NCBI GenBank assembly: GCA_003833135.1
Contig: QZLH01001031.1
Span: 8,774 to 47,053, forward strand
Reading direction: 5' to 3'
Source: Oehlia diaphana
Lineage: Eukaryota > Glomeromycota > Glomeromycetes > Glomerales > Glomeraceae
DNA length: 38,280 nucleotides
Shown here: positions 1 to 8,829 of the stretch, piece by piece
Position numbering within the stretch: the stretch's first letter is position 1
Layout of the letters: every line of letters starts with the position of its first letter
The notes under the pieces: generated by a model
Databases searched by the model: none
What the model saw: only the letters and a program-made list of their open reading frames with translations
Told to the model about the DNA's origin: nothing
Translations under genes and position numbers: made by a program

Positions 1-237
1 GAAAAGTCTATTGACATATTAGAGAATAAATGCCAGCATTTGGAGGATATTATTTCTGCTAAGGATAGGAAAATTATCGCTCTTGTTGATCAGATCCTTT
101 TCAAAATGAAGCATAGTGATGTGACTATAGAGCCGGAAATATATTCTAGCACTCATGAAAGGAAATTATGGGCGAAGAGGCGTAGTGAATCTGAACATGA
201 TCTAGAAACCAGGAAAAAATATACATTTCGTCCTTAG
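1..237 (+). CDS. C-terminal fragment of an unidentified protein, cut by the left edge
   Basis: The frame is open from base 1 and closes at TAG 235-237, giving 78 residues. The first ~30 residues are charged and heptad-like, consistent with the end of a coiled coil, and the tail is basic (KLWAKRRSE...RKKYTFRP). There is no ATG that must be the start, so it is most likely the last exon or the tail of a longer ORF beginning outside the window. It converges on the minus-strand fragment at 252-662, only 14 bp away. I do not recognise the family. A coiled-coil tail of a virus- or transposon-derived protein is possible given the neighbouring polymerase relic, but that is inference. It could also be a chance ORF. 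Confidence 0.3.
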   Translation, partial: EKSIDILENKCQHLEDIISAKDRKIIALVDQILFKMKHSDVTIEPEIYSSTHERKLWAKRRSESEHDLETRKKYTFRP

Positions 238-251
238 TATCTAAGAAGATT

Positions 252-662
252 CTACTCATTAGTGAGAGGTACATCCCAGCCAAGACGTACCTGATGTGCA
301 TGTTCACAAGGTACAATTAGATCGAAGACAATGAATTTTTGTTCACATAATGCCTTATTAATAATCTTAATCACACTACACCAGTCATTAGCATATTGAC
401 GCACAATTCTGACTAGTTCATCTGTAGTGCAGGACCCGTTAAATAGGCAGATATGTGTGAGAATTTTTCGTATTATCTTTGGGCAGTCAAAGTAACTCAA
501 GGATATATATATCGAACTGATGTTATAGTGGCACCCTTCAATGAAATAAGGAATAATTTTCTCTTGCACTTTCTTTAGATCAGCGCATACATCTTCAAAT
601 ATAGGCACTGTACTTCTATCCGGAAAAAAGAAATCTACCTTAAGGATCTTATCAAGCTTCAA
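252..662 (-). pseudogene. ORF remnant without an ATG start, unidentified
   Basis: This is an open minus-strand frame of about 136 codons ending in the peptide PLTNE. There is no ATG at its 5' end (the first usable codon is TTG) and a stop lies just upstream, so it reads as a fragment rather than a complete gene. It has a mixed globular composition with several Cys residues and no motif I can name. It lies 730 bp downstream of, and in the same orientation as, the broken family B polymerase, with a hairpin element between them. It may therefore be a further piece of the same inserted DNA. That link is inferred only from position and strand. Confidence 0.3.
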
Positions 663-783
663 AGCTCAGAATGTAATATTTTCATGATATGGTTTCAGAC
701 TATTTGCAATTATCTGGAATGCTGATTTGAGATACATATATTTTGGCTCCTTGAGTTGGTAGCTGATCAAGAGCAGATCATCA

Positions 784-1090
784 CACTAGGACCCTGGATA
801 TCTCCAAAACAGGTCATAAGTCACACTTTTGGCAGATTGGCCCATTTTTTAGAGGCTCAAAGAATCGTTTTTTGTAAATATCTCGGCATCCAGTAGTCCA
901 ATTTTGATGAACGTTTTTTTAAATTGTAGAGCTAATTGAGGGCTACAAAATAAAAAAATGTTCATTAAAATTGAATCACTGGATGCTGAGATATTTACAA
1001 AAAACGATTTTTTGAGTTTCAGCAAAAAGGGGTATTTTTGGCCAAAAGTCCATTATGACCTTTATATTAGATATCCGGGGTCCTGGTTTG
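784..1090. mobile_element. ~310-bp single-hairpin (foldback) repeat
   Basis: The two halves are reverse complements of each other with scattered mismatches. Left arm 784-932 (including AATCGTTTTTTGTAAATATC near 865) pairs with right arm 941-1090, leaving a loop of about 8 bases around 933-940 (TAATTGA). The stem is about 145 bp. Such a structure is typical of foldback/MITE-like non-autonomous elements. No clear target-site duplication was found at the ends. Similarity may extend weakly outwards to about 720 and 1190. It lies between the polymerase relic and the 252-662 remnant. Confidence 0.6.
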
Positions 1091-1392
1091 ATGCCTATAT
1101 ATTGGGAAACTTGGTCGTGTAGTTCAGCCATTATATCAATAAAGCTTATCTTTAAAATATGTAGATTTTTTTGGCTGATCACAGTTTTGCCAAATTATTA
1201 TATGTAAAAAATACTAATGATCATCTCTGGGCATATCCGAGGCCAGACTATATGATCGGAGGCTGGAAGATCGAAGATTGAAATTGAAGTTAGCCGGTAT
1301 TATTGCATGAGAAAAAATATATAAATAATATTATAAGTTTTCTTAGCTGAAATTGCCATATCTCCGCTAGAATACTTAATAATATAATTTAT

Positions 1393-4300
1393 TTAAGTGC
1401 TTTGCTTTACTGCCTCCGGCTCGGTCACATCCTCAAGATGGAAATACCATAAATTACTAATCTCATCTAGTGCCCCAATTTCTGATATGTGAGGTAAGGA
1501 AGGTAGGTTAGCAATTATCTCATTTTTTCGCATAGATGAAACTGGTCCGATTTCTTCTGGAATTGACACATGCTCTTTGTAACGCATATGATAGACCAAT
1601 TTGTGAAAAAATAAATTATACTCTTCAATACACTTTGCAAGCTCGCTAGGATATTGAGCAAAATCAGAGCATATTTTTTCCTTCATTTCGTCATCTACTG
1701 AGAGGTTTTTATTTTTTGAAATTTTTCTAGCGCATTTTATAAATTTCTCCCATAATACCTCGATAGGGTTACTTACCATGAAAATCTCGTAGCTAAGCCA
1801 TTCGCCATGAAATATTTCGTATAAGTACCCTATCTTTTGATACAACATTTCTTGTGCCTTTTTGACTGCAGTTCTGTAAGTACGCTTGTAAGCAATCCCA
1901 CGAGATTCCATCATCTTGAAAGTAACACCATTGACTATAATATTTTCTTTTACGAATCCCTCAAGCCATGACTTGGCCTTGTTTTGAGCGTAGTCATCAA
2001 TTTGCTTATATTTCTCATCTGGGTTTTCGATTCGCATGATTTGACTTGAGGGTTCTGGTTCATACTTCTTGTCATACATGATAAATCAGGCACAGAGGCC
2101 AATAATAATTTTTTCGAAATAATGGTATAAATCTAGTTCCTTCTCCAATTCCTTAGCTACATCAGCAAATTCCATTTTTTCACCTTTAGTTGGTTTTAAC
2201 TTTCTACCATGTAAATCGAAGGTAGTATTAGGATGGGTTACTACATAACTAAAGTGCTCACCTGGTATCAGAATTTTATTATCATATTTTCCTCTCATTC
2301 TTCCTATAAAATGTTAGATGCTAATATTATTTACATCAGGTTTCCATGCATCAGTCTCTATAAACTATTCAAAATTCCATTGCTCAGTATTAATTATAGC
2401 GTCCCTAAGAACGTCCTCAACAATTTTATGGAGAGAGTGCTCGTTGTTGATATCCCTAACTTCATTCATAATCCGATCTCCTATGGTTTTGAAAAGCTGG
2501 AATTTGCCTTGTTTTACAGTATCAATTCCTCTTATAAAAGGGTCCTCCAGACTGAAATTTACTGCATCTTCATGCTTGGTGCTGAAATATTTTTTCTTCC
2601 CAGTGAAGACTACTGGGAATAGCACTTCTTCATAAGCTATTTTGAGATAACCCGATCTGGTTTTTAACCTAAGAAAACTGTTTACTTCATTACGCAATTT
2701 CTCCATTACGTTCATAGTAATTGTGACCATTTCGGTCCAGTACTCTAGTTTTGAAAGTAGGCCAGATCACATTTCTCATAACAAGAATCTGGGCAAGTGA
2801 GATATAGGGAATCAGTATCCCTATATTTTATCCCAAAGCCCTTCTTTTTCACGAATTCTGTGACGAGTTTGATATTTTCTCGTCCAGCTGAAGTAACACC
2901 CCCAGCAAGTGCTAGTGTATAGAACAGGAAATTACTTTAGCCGGTCACACCATAGAACGAATTCATATATAATTTAATCACCTGCTTCGAATTTAAAGAA
3001 TTGTATTCAAAACAAATAGAACTATATTCTTTCATAAAATTATCATATAATAAATCAGCTCCATCAAAGCGCTCCTCTGGAACAATAAAGGGACTTAGGA
3101 TCATCTCTGCGTGCCTCTCAGTATTTTTTACAGAGAATAGAACATCTTTGATTACGTTCACTACCAGGAAAGATCTACCAGCTGAATCCATTTTACTTTT
3201 AACTTTCCCCATATATTCCTTTTTCTTTCCAAGAACTTTAAGTTGGGCCTTTAATTCATTCCATATATTGAGCAGATTTTTCAATATTTTTGTAAATAGA
3301 CCTTCCTGATCAGATTTATTTCTATACTGTATAGTCCAAGCTCACACAAGTTTACCGCTATACTTGAATTCGATACTGTGAAGCACTTTATTCTCTCTTT
3401 TTAACTTATCTACTTCCGAAAGTGTTGAGACCATCTTCTCAGGTGAGAGGTTGTAAGTCATAATTATGCTAGGATACAAGGATCTAAAGTTTAAACCAGT
3501 GACAGGGCGCTTATTTTCAAGACTCTTTTCTGGCGGGAACACATATGCTTCTGGAAACTTTCCAGATACTTTCTGATTGGAAATTTTTGTGGTGTATAGA
3601 ATGTCCTGTGCCCAAGCTTCAGCGCCTAAGAGATTGGATACTTTCGTTCCTATAGCATAATAATGTGAGTCGAATAATGATATATAAGCGATTGAGGCCA
3701 CCTTTCTGTAATTATTTATAACATTAGATTTGACCATGAGCTCCTGACAATGTAAAGCATCTATAACACAATAATTTATGATTTCATGCATATGTTTTTT
3801 GAAAGAGTCAGAAGCCCTGTCTTTCGCTTCTAAATAATACTTCCATAATTTGCTCATGGGCATATCAGCTTTACCATTGAGACCATATTTTTCTAAGAAG
3901 TATTTTAGTGATGTTTTCTCAAAGCAGGGGTGAAGTTGCATAAAACTTGCGTGAACATCAATCGGTACACACCCTGGAAGTTTAAGAAAGAAGGATTTGA
4001 AAGTCAAAGAGAGATTGATTTTGATATTAATAGATTTGCGACCTTCTGTTTTTCTGAAATTCCTATCCGTTTTCTTCGCCCATTGGTCCCTATGGAAGTA
4101 ACCACTATTTAGTGGCTTTTCAGTTCCACTGAAATAATTCCAAGTGAGAGTGGATTGAGTATTGGCTGTCTTATACGGATTTGCTGACATTTGTTGGACT
4201 ATCCAGTTGAAAATATTTAACTTGGTGGCCATTTCTACAATGAAGGGCCAATCATAACCAGAGTCATTAAAACCAAGCTGGATGTCTGGAGCAAAAGATT

Positions 4301-5367
4301 TCCAGCATAAAGCGAAAGCTTTTAATACATTGGCTTGGTTTCCACATATAATAGTAATCCAGTCCAGGTCTGGTGCCATCTCAATGTTGACAAGACATAT
4401 CTGTTCTAGTGGTTTTAGGTCATCTTTCCAGTGTAGAGTTATACAGATCGTAAAAATCTGGAACATGTCATTTTTTGCTTCTGGGAAGTTCCCCAATTCA
4501 CGTGAATCATATGTTTCTATATCCCACGTTAATACTAGTGCTCGATCGTGGGCAAAGAGAGAAGATGGATAGATTTTGTAAAGTGGTTCAAAATTATCTA
4601 TGAGACGAAAGTTATCAATGTGAACATAAAATTCATGTGGACAATGTTGGGATTTCACATATTAAGGTGCATTGAAATTATATCTATCATAATCGCTCAC
4701 TAAGCTCCACCCAGAAAGTGGTATCTTATACTCTCTTGCAACTTTACGATAATATGTGCCTGTATCATCTGAAGCGGTCTTTATCCTATTTTCTTGATCA
4801 GTCTCTGAATTATATCTTGAGATAATATCGAGAGCGATAAACCTTAGATCTTTATTTAGCGCAGTAATGCGAAGATACGGCTTTTTTTCTGCATGGTAAC
4901 CACAGATAGGATATGCTTTTATACATTCCATCTGGATTAGATTTATGTTCATAGTGTTCCTACTACTGTCTTCCCCAGTAGCAAGAATACCTTTTATTTT
5001 AGACCAGAATTTGGGAATACTTGTATTATTGGGAACACAAATATCAAAAAATACCTTGATACCAGTAATGGTAACAACTGCTTTCTGCCATTAATGAGGT
5101 ATTCATAAAGGCGAAGAACATAATGGGGGTTTTATTAATATATTCTTTTGCTTCTTCTATATCGATTGATATAAATGGAATATCTCGATGGTTTGCTATC
5201 TCATCTTTGAGAATTGAAGTTGAACCCTCATCGTTTCTCATAATTAATTTATCACAGGTTGAGATACTCGCCAAGTAATTCTCACCACCATAACTGATTA
5301 CCTGACCTGATGATGTTTTTTCTTTTTCAGCCTCTGGGTGAAAAAAGGGCGGAGGCGTTGAAGAACT
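1393..5367 (-). pseudogene. Broken family B DNA polymerase, large-DNA-virus type
   Basis: Consecutive minus-strand reading frames carry the ordered signatures of a replicative family B polymerase. Exo I (WDIETYD, ~4503-4526), Exo II ([10 protein letters not shown], ~4240-4277) and Exo III (YCVIDAL, ~3749-3775) come first. They are followed by motif A ([16 protein letters not shown], ~3440-3490), motif B ([12 protein letters not shown], ~2940-2975) and motif C (YRDTDSLY, ~2799-2825), then a palm/thumb stretch with TGKKKYF near 2600. The frame is interrupted by in-frame stops at 4662-4664, 3342-3344, 2937-2939, 2365-2367, 2314-2316 and 2086-2088. There are frame changes near 5050-5060 and 2755-2770. 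The first Asp of motif A (codon 3489-3491) is Asn, so the catalytic site is also damaged. Introns do not explain the breaks, because most stops lie in the same frame as the coding sequence on both sides. The overall layout resembles nucleocytoplasmic large DNA virus polymerases more than cellular Pol alpha/delta/zeta or Polinton pPolB. The viral origin is inferred, but the polymerase identity is firm. Confidence 0.85.
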
Positions 5368-5800
5368 CTAAAAGTAAGGATTATTCGGTCATAGTAAAAA
5401 TTTTTGGATATGTTATTTAGTATACCTGGGATTTGGTATATAATACCCTTGTAAAATAAAAATAAATATTATTATAGACAGTAAAGATTAACCAGAATAA
5501 TATCAAATGGGAGCTGAATATATTTGCCAGTATCTCTCCGATGAAGGGATTATTTGTAGAGGTGGAAGTACGCGACCAGAAGGGTGTAGTATTCACTAGA
5601 AAAGACGCCAGCAATCTCTATGCAAATAAGATGGATGTATAAGACTGACAGCATCAAAATATGGGTATTGTAATTGGCATGTAAGTAAATGCCATTCAAA
5701 AGCAAATTATCATTGAAAGAAGATAAATAAGATGTTTCAGAATGGGCAAACACTAGAAGCATTAGAACAGGCTCTTGATAAAATGTTGCAACAAGTTAAG
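5368..5800. other. Intergenic, no gene recognised
   Basis: AT-rich stretch upstream of the polymerase relic. A short plus-strand frame near 5508-5600 encodes a small Cys/His-containing peptide (CRGGSTRPEGC), which could be a zinc-binding remnant. It is too short and too interrupted to call a gene. The minus-strand ORFs here are hydrophobic shadows. Confidence 0.4.
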
Positions 5801-6215
5801 TTGTCCCTAGAAAGTTGTCCCTAGTGAAAATTTTCTGGGGACGCTTCAAGGACGCTAAAAAGTAGGCTTTTTGACGATTTTAAAATTCTGGGAAGTCTTC
5901 TAGGTGGGTGTCCCTAGTGTTCCTAACGTCTCTATGAAAAATCGAAACTTCTAAACTTTTTTTTATTTTTTAGCATATGTATATTACACATCATCCATAT
6001 AGTATCCATATACCACCATTTAGCATACATATGTAGTATAGGAAAAGTTTTGAATTTTTTCTTACAACTTTACTTTTACTAGGGACACTAGGGACACTAG
6101 GGACAAATATAGAAGAACACAATCAATAAACTTAAAACCCCAAAAATCGATATCATAGTTGTCCCTAGTAAGTATCCTCAGAAAATTTTCCCTAGGGACA
6201 CTATGGACACTCAAA
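5801..6215. repeat. GTCCCTAG/CTAGGGAC-rich repeat element
   Basis: About eight copies of the octamer GTCCCTAG or its complement occur in 400 bp. They include three 9-bp tandem copies at 6079-6104 and copies near 5803, 5816, 5911, 6161 and 6191. Sequences around 5815-5850 and 6180-6200 (GTCCCTAG plus GAAAATTTTC) are inverted relative to each other, so the unit has a MITE-like terminal inverted structure. No ORF is present. The borders are approximate. Confidence 0.5.
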
Positions 6216-6373
6216 AAAATAAGGTATAGATTTGGTAGTATCTACAGGTAAAATAATATATAGGAAATTATGCTTATAGATACTACCAGTAATAGGCAGG
6301 AAAGAGGGCGAGAAGGCAGAAAGGTTCAGGAGAATATACGAAAAAAGGGTATGAAAGCAATATAACCTGAACT

Positions 6374-6632
6374 AATTCGACACTTCACATGAGCCTCACA
6401 CAGCAATCAGAAAGGACATATAAAGGCAGAATTGCAAGAATGGGCACGGCATTTCATGCCTCAACCTTAGCAATCAAAAGGGTCACAAAAGGTGGGATTG
6501 CGCATCTGGGCTACCAATTCGGCACTTTATGCCTCAACCTGGCAATCAAAAAGTGAGTGAATGGATTGACAAATAGATGGATTGCAAATTCGGCACTTTG
6601 TGCCTCATCCGGCAATCAAGAAATGGCAAAGC
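6374..6632. repeat. 71-bp-period minisatellite, four copies
   Basis: A block with the consensus TTCGGCACTTTATGCCTCA, followed by GGCAATCAA, recurs four times. Taking CGGCA as anchor (CGACA in the diverged first copy), it starts at 6378, 6447, 6520 and 6591, so the spacing is 69, 73 and 71 bp. The first copy is the most diverged. The array ends a few tens of bases before the left arm of the foldback at about 6680. Confidence 0.6.
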
Positions 6633-6679
6633 AACTATGTGAGGGTGTTCCGGCACCAGAACAGTATCACGTGCGTGAC

Positions 6680-7590
6680 TGGTGCAGTATAGATTTGATT
6701 AATTTTGCCCAGCACTATAATCCATATTTTTTGCATAAATTTTAGGATGCAATATCTTGGCATCCAGGCTAGTGTTGTTAAGTCCAAGTCAAGCCAAATC
6801 AGGCCGAACCGGGCTGATGGGGTCAATTTGGCTTGACTTCTAGCTTAAAGCCGAATCGGTTCAGTTCGACTTGATAATTTCAAGTTGCGACTTGGTTCGA
6901 CTTGAGTTGCAGCGGGCTGATGGGACCGATAGGACTGATGGGATATAAATCCTAATTTCAGCCAGAATTAAATGATCTACACATAAATTTCCTTTTTTGG
7001 AATATAGTGTAACCCAAAATTTTAATTTTCGTAAAAAATAAAATTGCCTTTTTTGGAATTTCGTGTAATATACATATTTCTGCCGAATTAATAGACCTTT
7101 AATTCCAGCCGGAATTAAATGATCTGCATGAAAATTTCCTTTTTTGGAAATTTGTGTAACTTAAAGTTTCAATTTTCGTGGATAATAAAATTTCCTTTTT
7201 TGGAATTTTGTGTGACATCACGTGATATTGCAGCATCAATCGGCCCCATTGGCCCGCCGCAGCGCGGTTTGACTTGGTTTGACTTGAGTTTTCAAGTCGA
7301 TTCGGTTCGGCTTGGTTCGGCTTAACTTTTTATCAGCGCGGCTTGACTTTAGCTTCAAGTCAGACTGAACTGGGCCGATAAAAACACTAACCAGGCATCC
7401 GATTCATGTGATCTTAGCATCATTGGAAAGCTCTCAATGCCTTCATCAGAACGAGTATAAAACCTGAATCCAATCACAGGATGCCAAGATATTCCGCCCT
7501 AAAGGTCAGGTCAAAAATATAGTATAGTGCCGGCCAAAATCTGATCTGCAAATTTACTGCGCCACCCGATCACAACATGATTATTAGCAA
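6680..7590. mobile_element. Foldback element interrupted by a nested TIR element
   Basis: Left arm ~6680-6765 and right arm ~7479-7590 are imperfect reverse complements. Both contain AATATCTTGGCATCC or its complement (6751-6765 and 7479-7493), followed outwards by a CACTATA-containing block. Between them, after removing the nested element at 6766-7393, about 85 bp remain as the loop. No transposase is encoded, so this is a non-autonomous remnant. The outer limits are approximate because the arms diverge outwards. Confidence 0.5.
6766..7393. mobile_element. 628-bp non-autonomous TIR element with 7-bp target duplication
   Basis: The ends AGGCTAGTGTTGTTA (6766-6780) and its inverted counterpart (reading TGGTTAGTGTTTTTA on the minus strand, 7379-7393) are terminal inverted repeats. 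They are flanked by perfect GGCATCC at 6759-6765 and 7394-7400. The subterminal regions are built of GGCTTGACTTGG / GGTTCGGCTT motifs in both orientations. The interior contains a ~146-bp tandem duplication starting near 6961 and 7107 (both with GAATTAAATGATCT and CCTTTTTTGGAA). No coding capacity is present. The TIR style and short target duplication suggest an hAT-like MITE. An 8-bp duplication, usual for hAT, is not perfect here, so the superfamily is tentative. Confidence 0.6.
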
Positions 7591-7868
7591 TTAATGTCAG
7601 CCTAACATCTTGGCCACAAAAAGACCACAGAGCAATGAAAACAAGTGGATAGCTAGAAGGAAATAAAAAGAGGACAGAGCAAAAAAATCAAGCAAATATC
7701 TATAAAGCAACCAAACAACTACAGACCAGTGAAAACTGATGGATAGCAATAAAGCATTAGAAAGGGCATAGACATGTAAAATAAGTAAATAGCCAACATT
7801 ATAACAGTAAGTAGGTAACATTATAGGATAAGTAGGAAACAGTCTTATAAGACTGTTTCCTACTACCA

Positions 7869-8051
7869 TATATCATGATTTATGAGCCAATCGAGCCATT
7901 GTACCCTTATGACTCCCTCATATATATTTTTGTGTGAATCAAATCTATTATCTAAAATATGACTACTGTAGAAGAAATAAAGCAAACTATTAATGACCTT
8001 TTTTATCGGTTTACCTAGGATAAATACCGTATATCATGAGCTAATAGAGCA
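7869..8051. repeat. 183-bp direct repeat, copy 1
   Basis: Nearly identical (about 7 differences) to 8637-8820, in the same orientation. It contains GAGCCAATCGAGCCATTGTA and ACCTAGGATAAATACCGTAT. It is non-coding. The two copies are separated by other short repeats and a diverged third copy. Confidence 0.75.
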
Positions 8052-8052
8052 G

Positions 8053-8260
8053 TGATGTGCATTGGATAATTTTTTATTGGAATTGAAAGGCTTGAAATTG
8101 GAAGAATTGGAAGATTCCAATATTCCATATTCCAATAATTTTCAACACATATTAGTTATTATATATACATATATATATTTCTATGTGCACTGGAAGCCTC
8201 CAATAAAAATTTGTTGGCTTGGGATTGGAAGAATTGGAAGATTCCAATAGCTTCTCATAA
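8053..8260. repeat. Two ~65-bp direct copies of an ATTGGAAGAATTGGAAGATT block
   Basis: Blocks starting near 8056 and 8182 share GTGCA(T/C)TGGA at the left and ATTGGAAGAATTGGAAGATT at the right. Between them lies a TATA-rich stretch. GGAAG/CTTCC and ATTGGAA/TTCCAAT pairs give local inverted symmetry, so this may be a small MITE. It sits between copies of the 183-bp repeat. Confidence 0.45.
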
Positions 8261-8266
8261 GGTTGC

Positions 8267-8460
8267 TTGCCGAAACCTAAGGGTTTAGGCAAGATGGCAT
8301 TTTGCCAAAAAGCGAAATTCTGCTGAAACTATATTAAAGTTATATTAAAAAACTGGCGAAACTTTGGAGAAAAGCAAAACTGCTGAAACTTATTATAAAT
8401 GCCGAAACTGCTGAAACTCTGCCGAAACTATAATAAATCTATAGTAAAATTTTGATGAAA
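8267..8460. repeat. GCYGAAACT-rich repeat block
   Basis: Seven or more degenerate copies of GCCGAAACT / GCTGAAACT are spaced irregularly with TATAATAAA-like spacers. It is non-coding and probably the remnant of a degenerate simple element. No ends or target duplication were recognised. Confidence 0.4.
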
Positions 8461-8506
8461 CTAATCGTAGGATTTTGAAGAGGTTTAAACAAGTAACCTT
8501 AGGCCT

Positions 8507-8636
8507 TCTCATGACTTCCTCATGTATATTTTTGCATGTATCAATTATGATCTAAAATATGAATAGAAGAAAATATTTATTCAAAGCAAACCATTAATGT
8601 TCACTTTTATCAGTCTTTTACCTAGGCTAAACACAG
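8507..8636. repeat. Diverged copy of the 183-bp repeat
   Basis: Shares ATGACTTCCTCATGTATATTTTTGCATG-type sequence, the AAGCAAACCATTAATG block and ACCTAGG with the copies at 7869-8051 and 8637-8820, but with many more substitutions. It abuts the 8637 copy directly, so the two form a tandem pair with a period of about 160 bp. Confidence 0.5.
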
Positions 8637-8820
8637 TATATCATGATTCACGAGCCAATCGAGCCATTGTACCCTTATGACTCCCTCATATATATTTTTG
8701 CATGAATCAAATCTATTATCTAAAATATGACTACTGTAGAAGAAATAAAGCAAACTATTAATGACCTTTTTTATCAGTTTACCTAGGATAAATACCGTAT
8801 ATCACGAGCCAATAGAGCCA
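8637..8820. repeat. 183-bp direct repeat, copy 2
   Basis: Partner of 7869-8051, with the same orientation and about 96% identity by eye. Its 3' end runs into another TACCCTCATG start at ~8827 followed by four short TCATGTAT repeats, which suggests a truncated further unit. Confidence 0.75.
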
Positions 8821-8829
8821 TAGTACCCT

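Noticed and set aside
784..1090. Hairpin as a transcription terminator
   Set aside because: Stem of ~145 bp with mismatches is far too long, and the context is a fungal nucleus.
3930..4112. Plus-strand ORFs over the polymerase relic (also 2233-2635, 3001-3309, 4282-4572)
   Set aside because: They are antisense to segments carrying clear polymerase motifs and have no features of their own.
1393..5367. Polymerase as an intact gene with introns or a recoded stop
   Set aside because: Three different stop codons occur in frame with coding sequence on both sides, two frame changes exist, and a catalytic Asp is lost.
6557..6745. 62-codon plus ORF, and its minus counterpart 6635-6826
   Set aside because: It covers the minisatellite and foldback arm, and composition follows the repeats.
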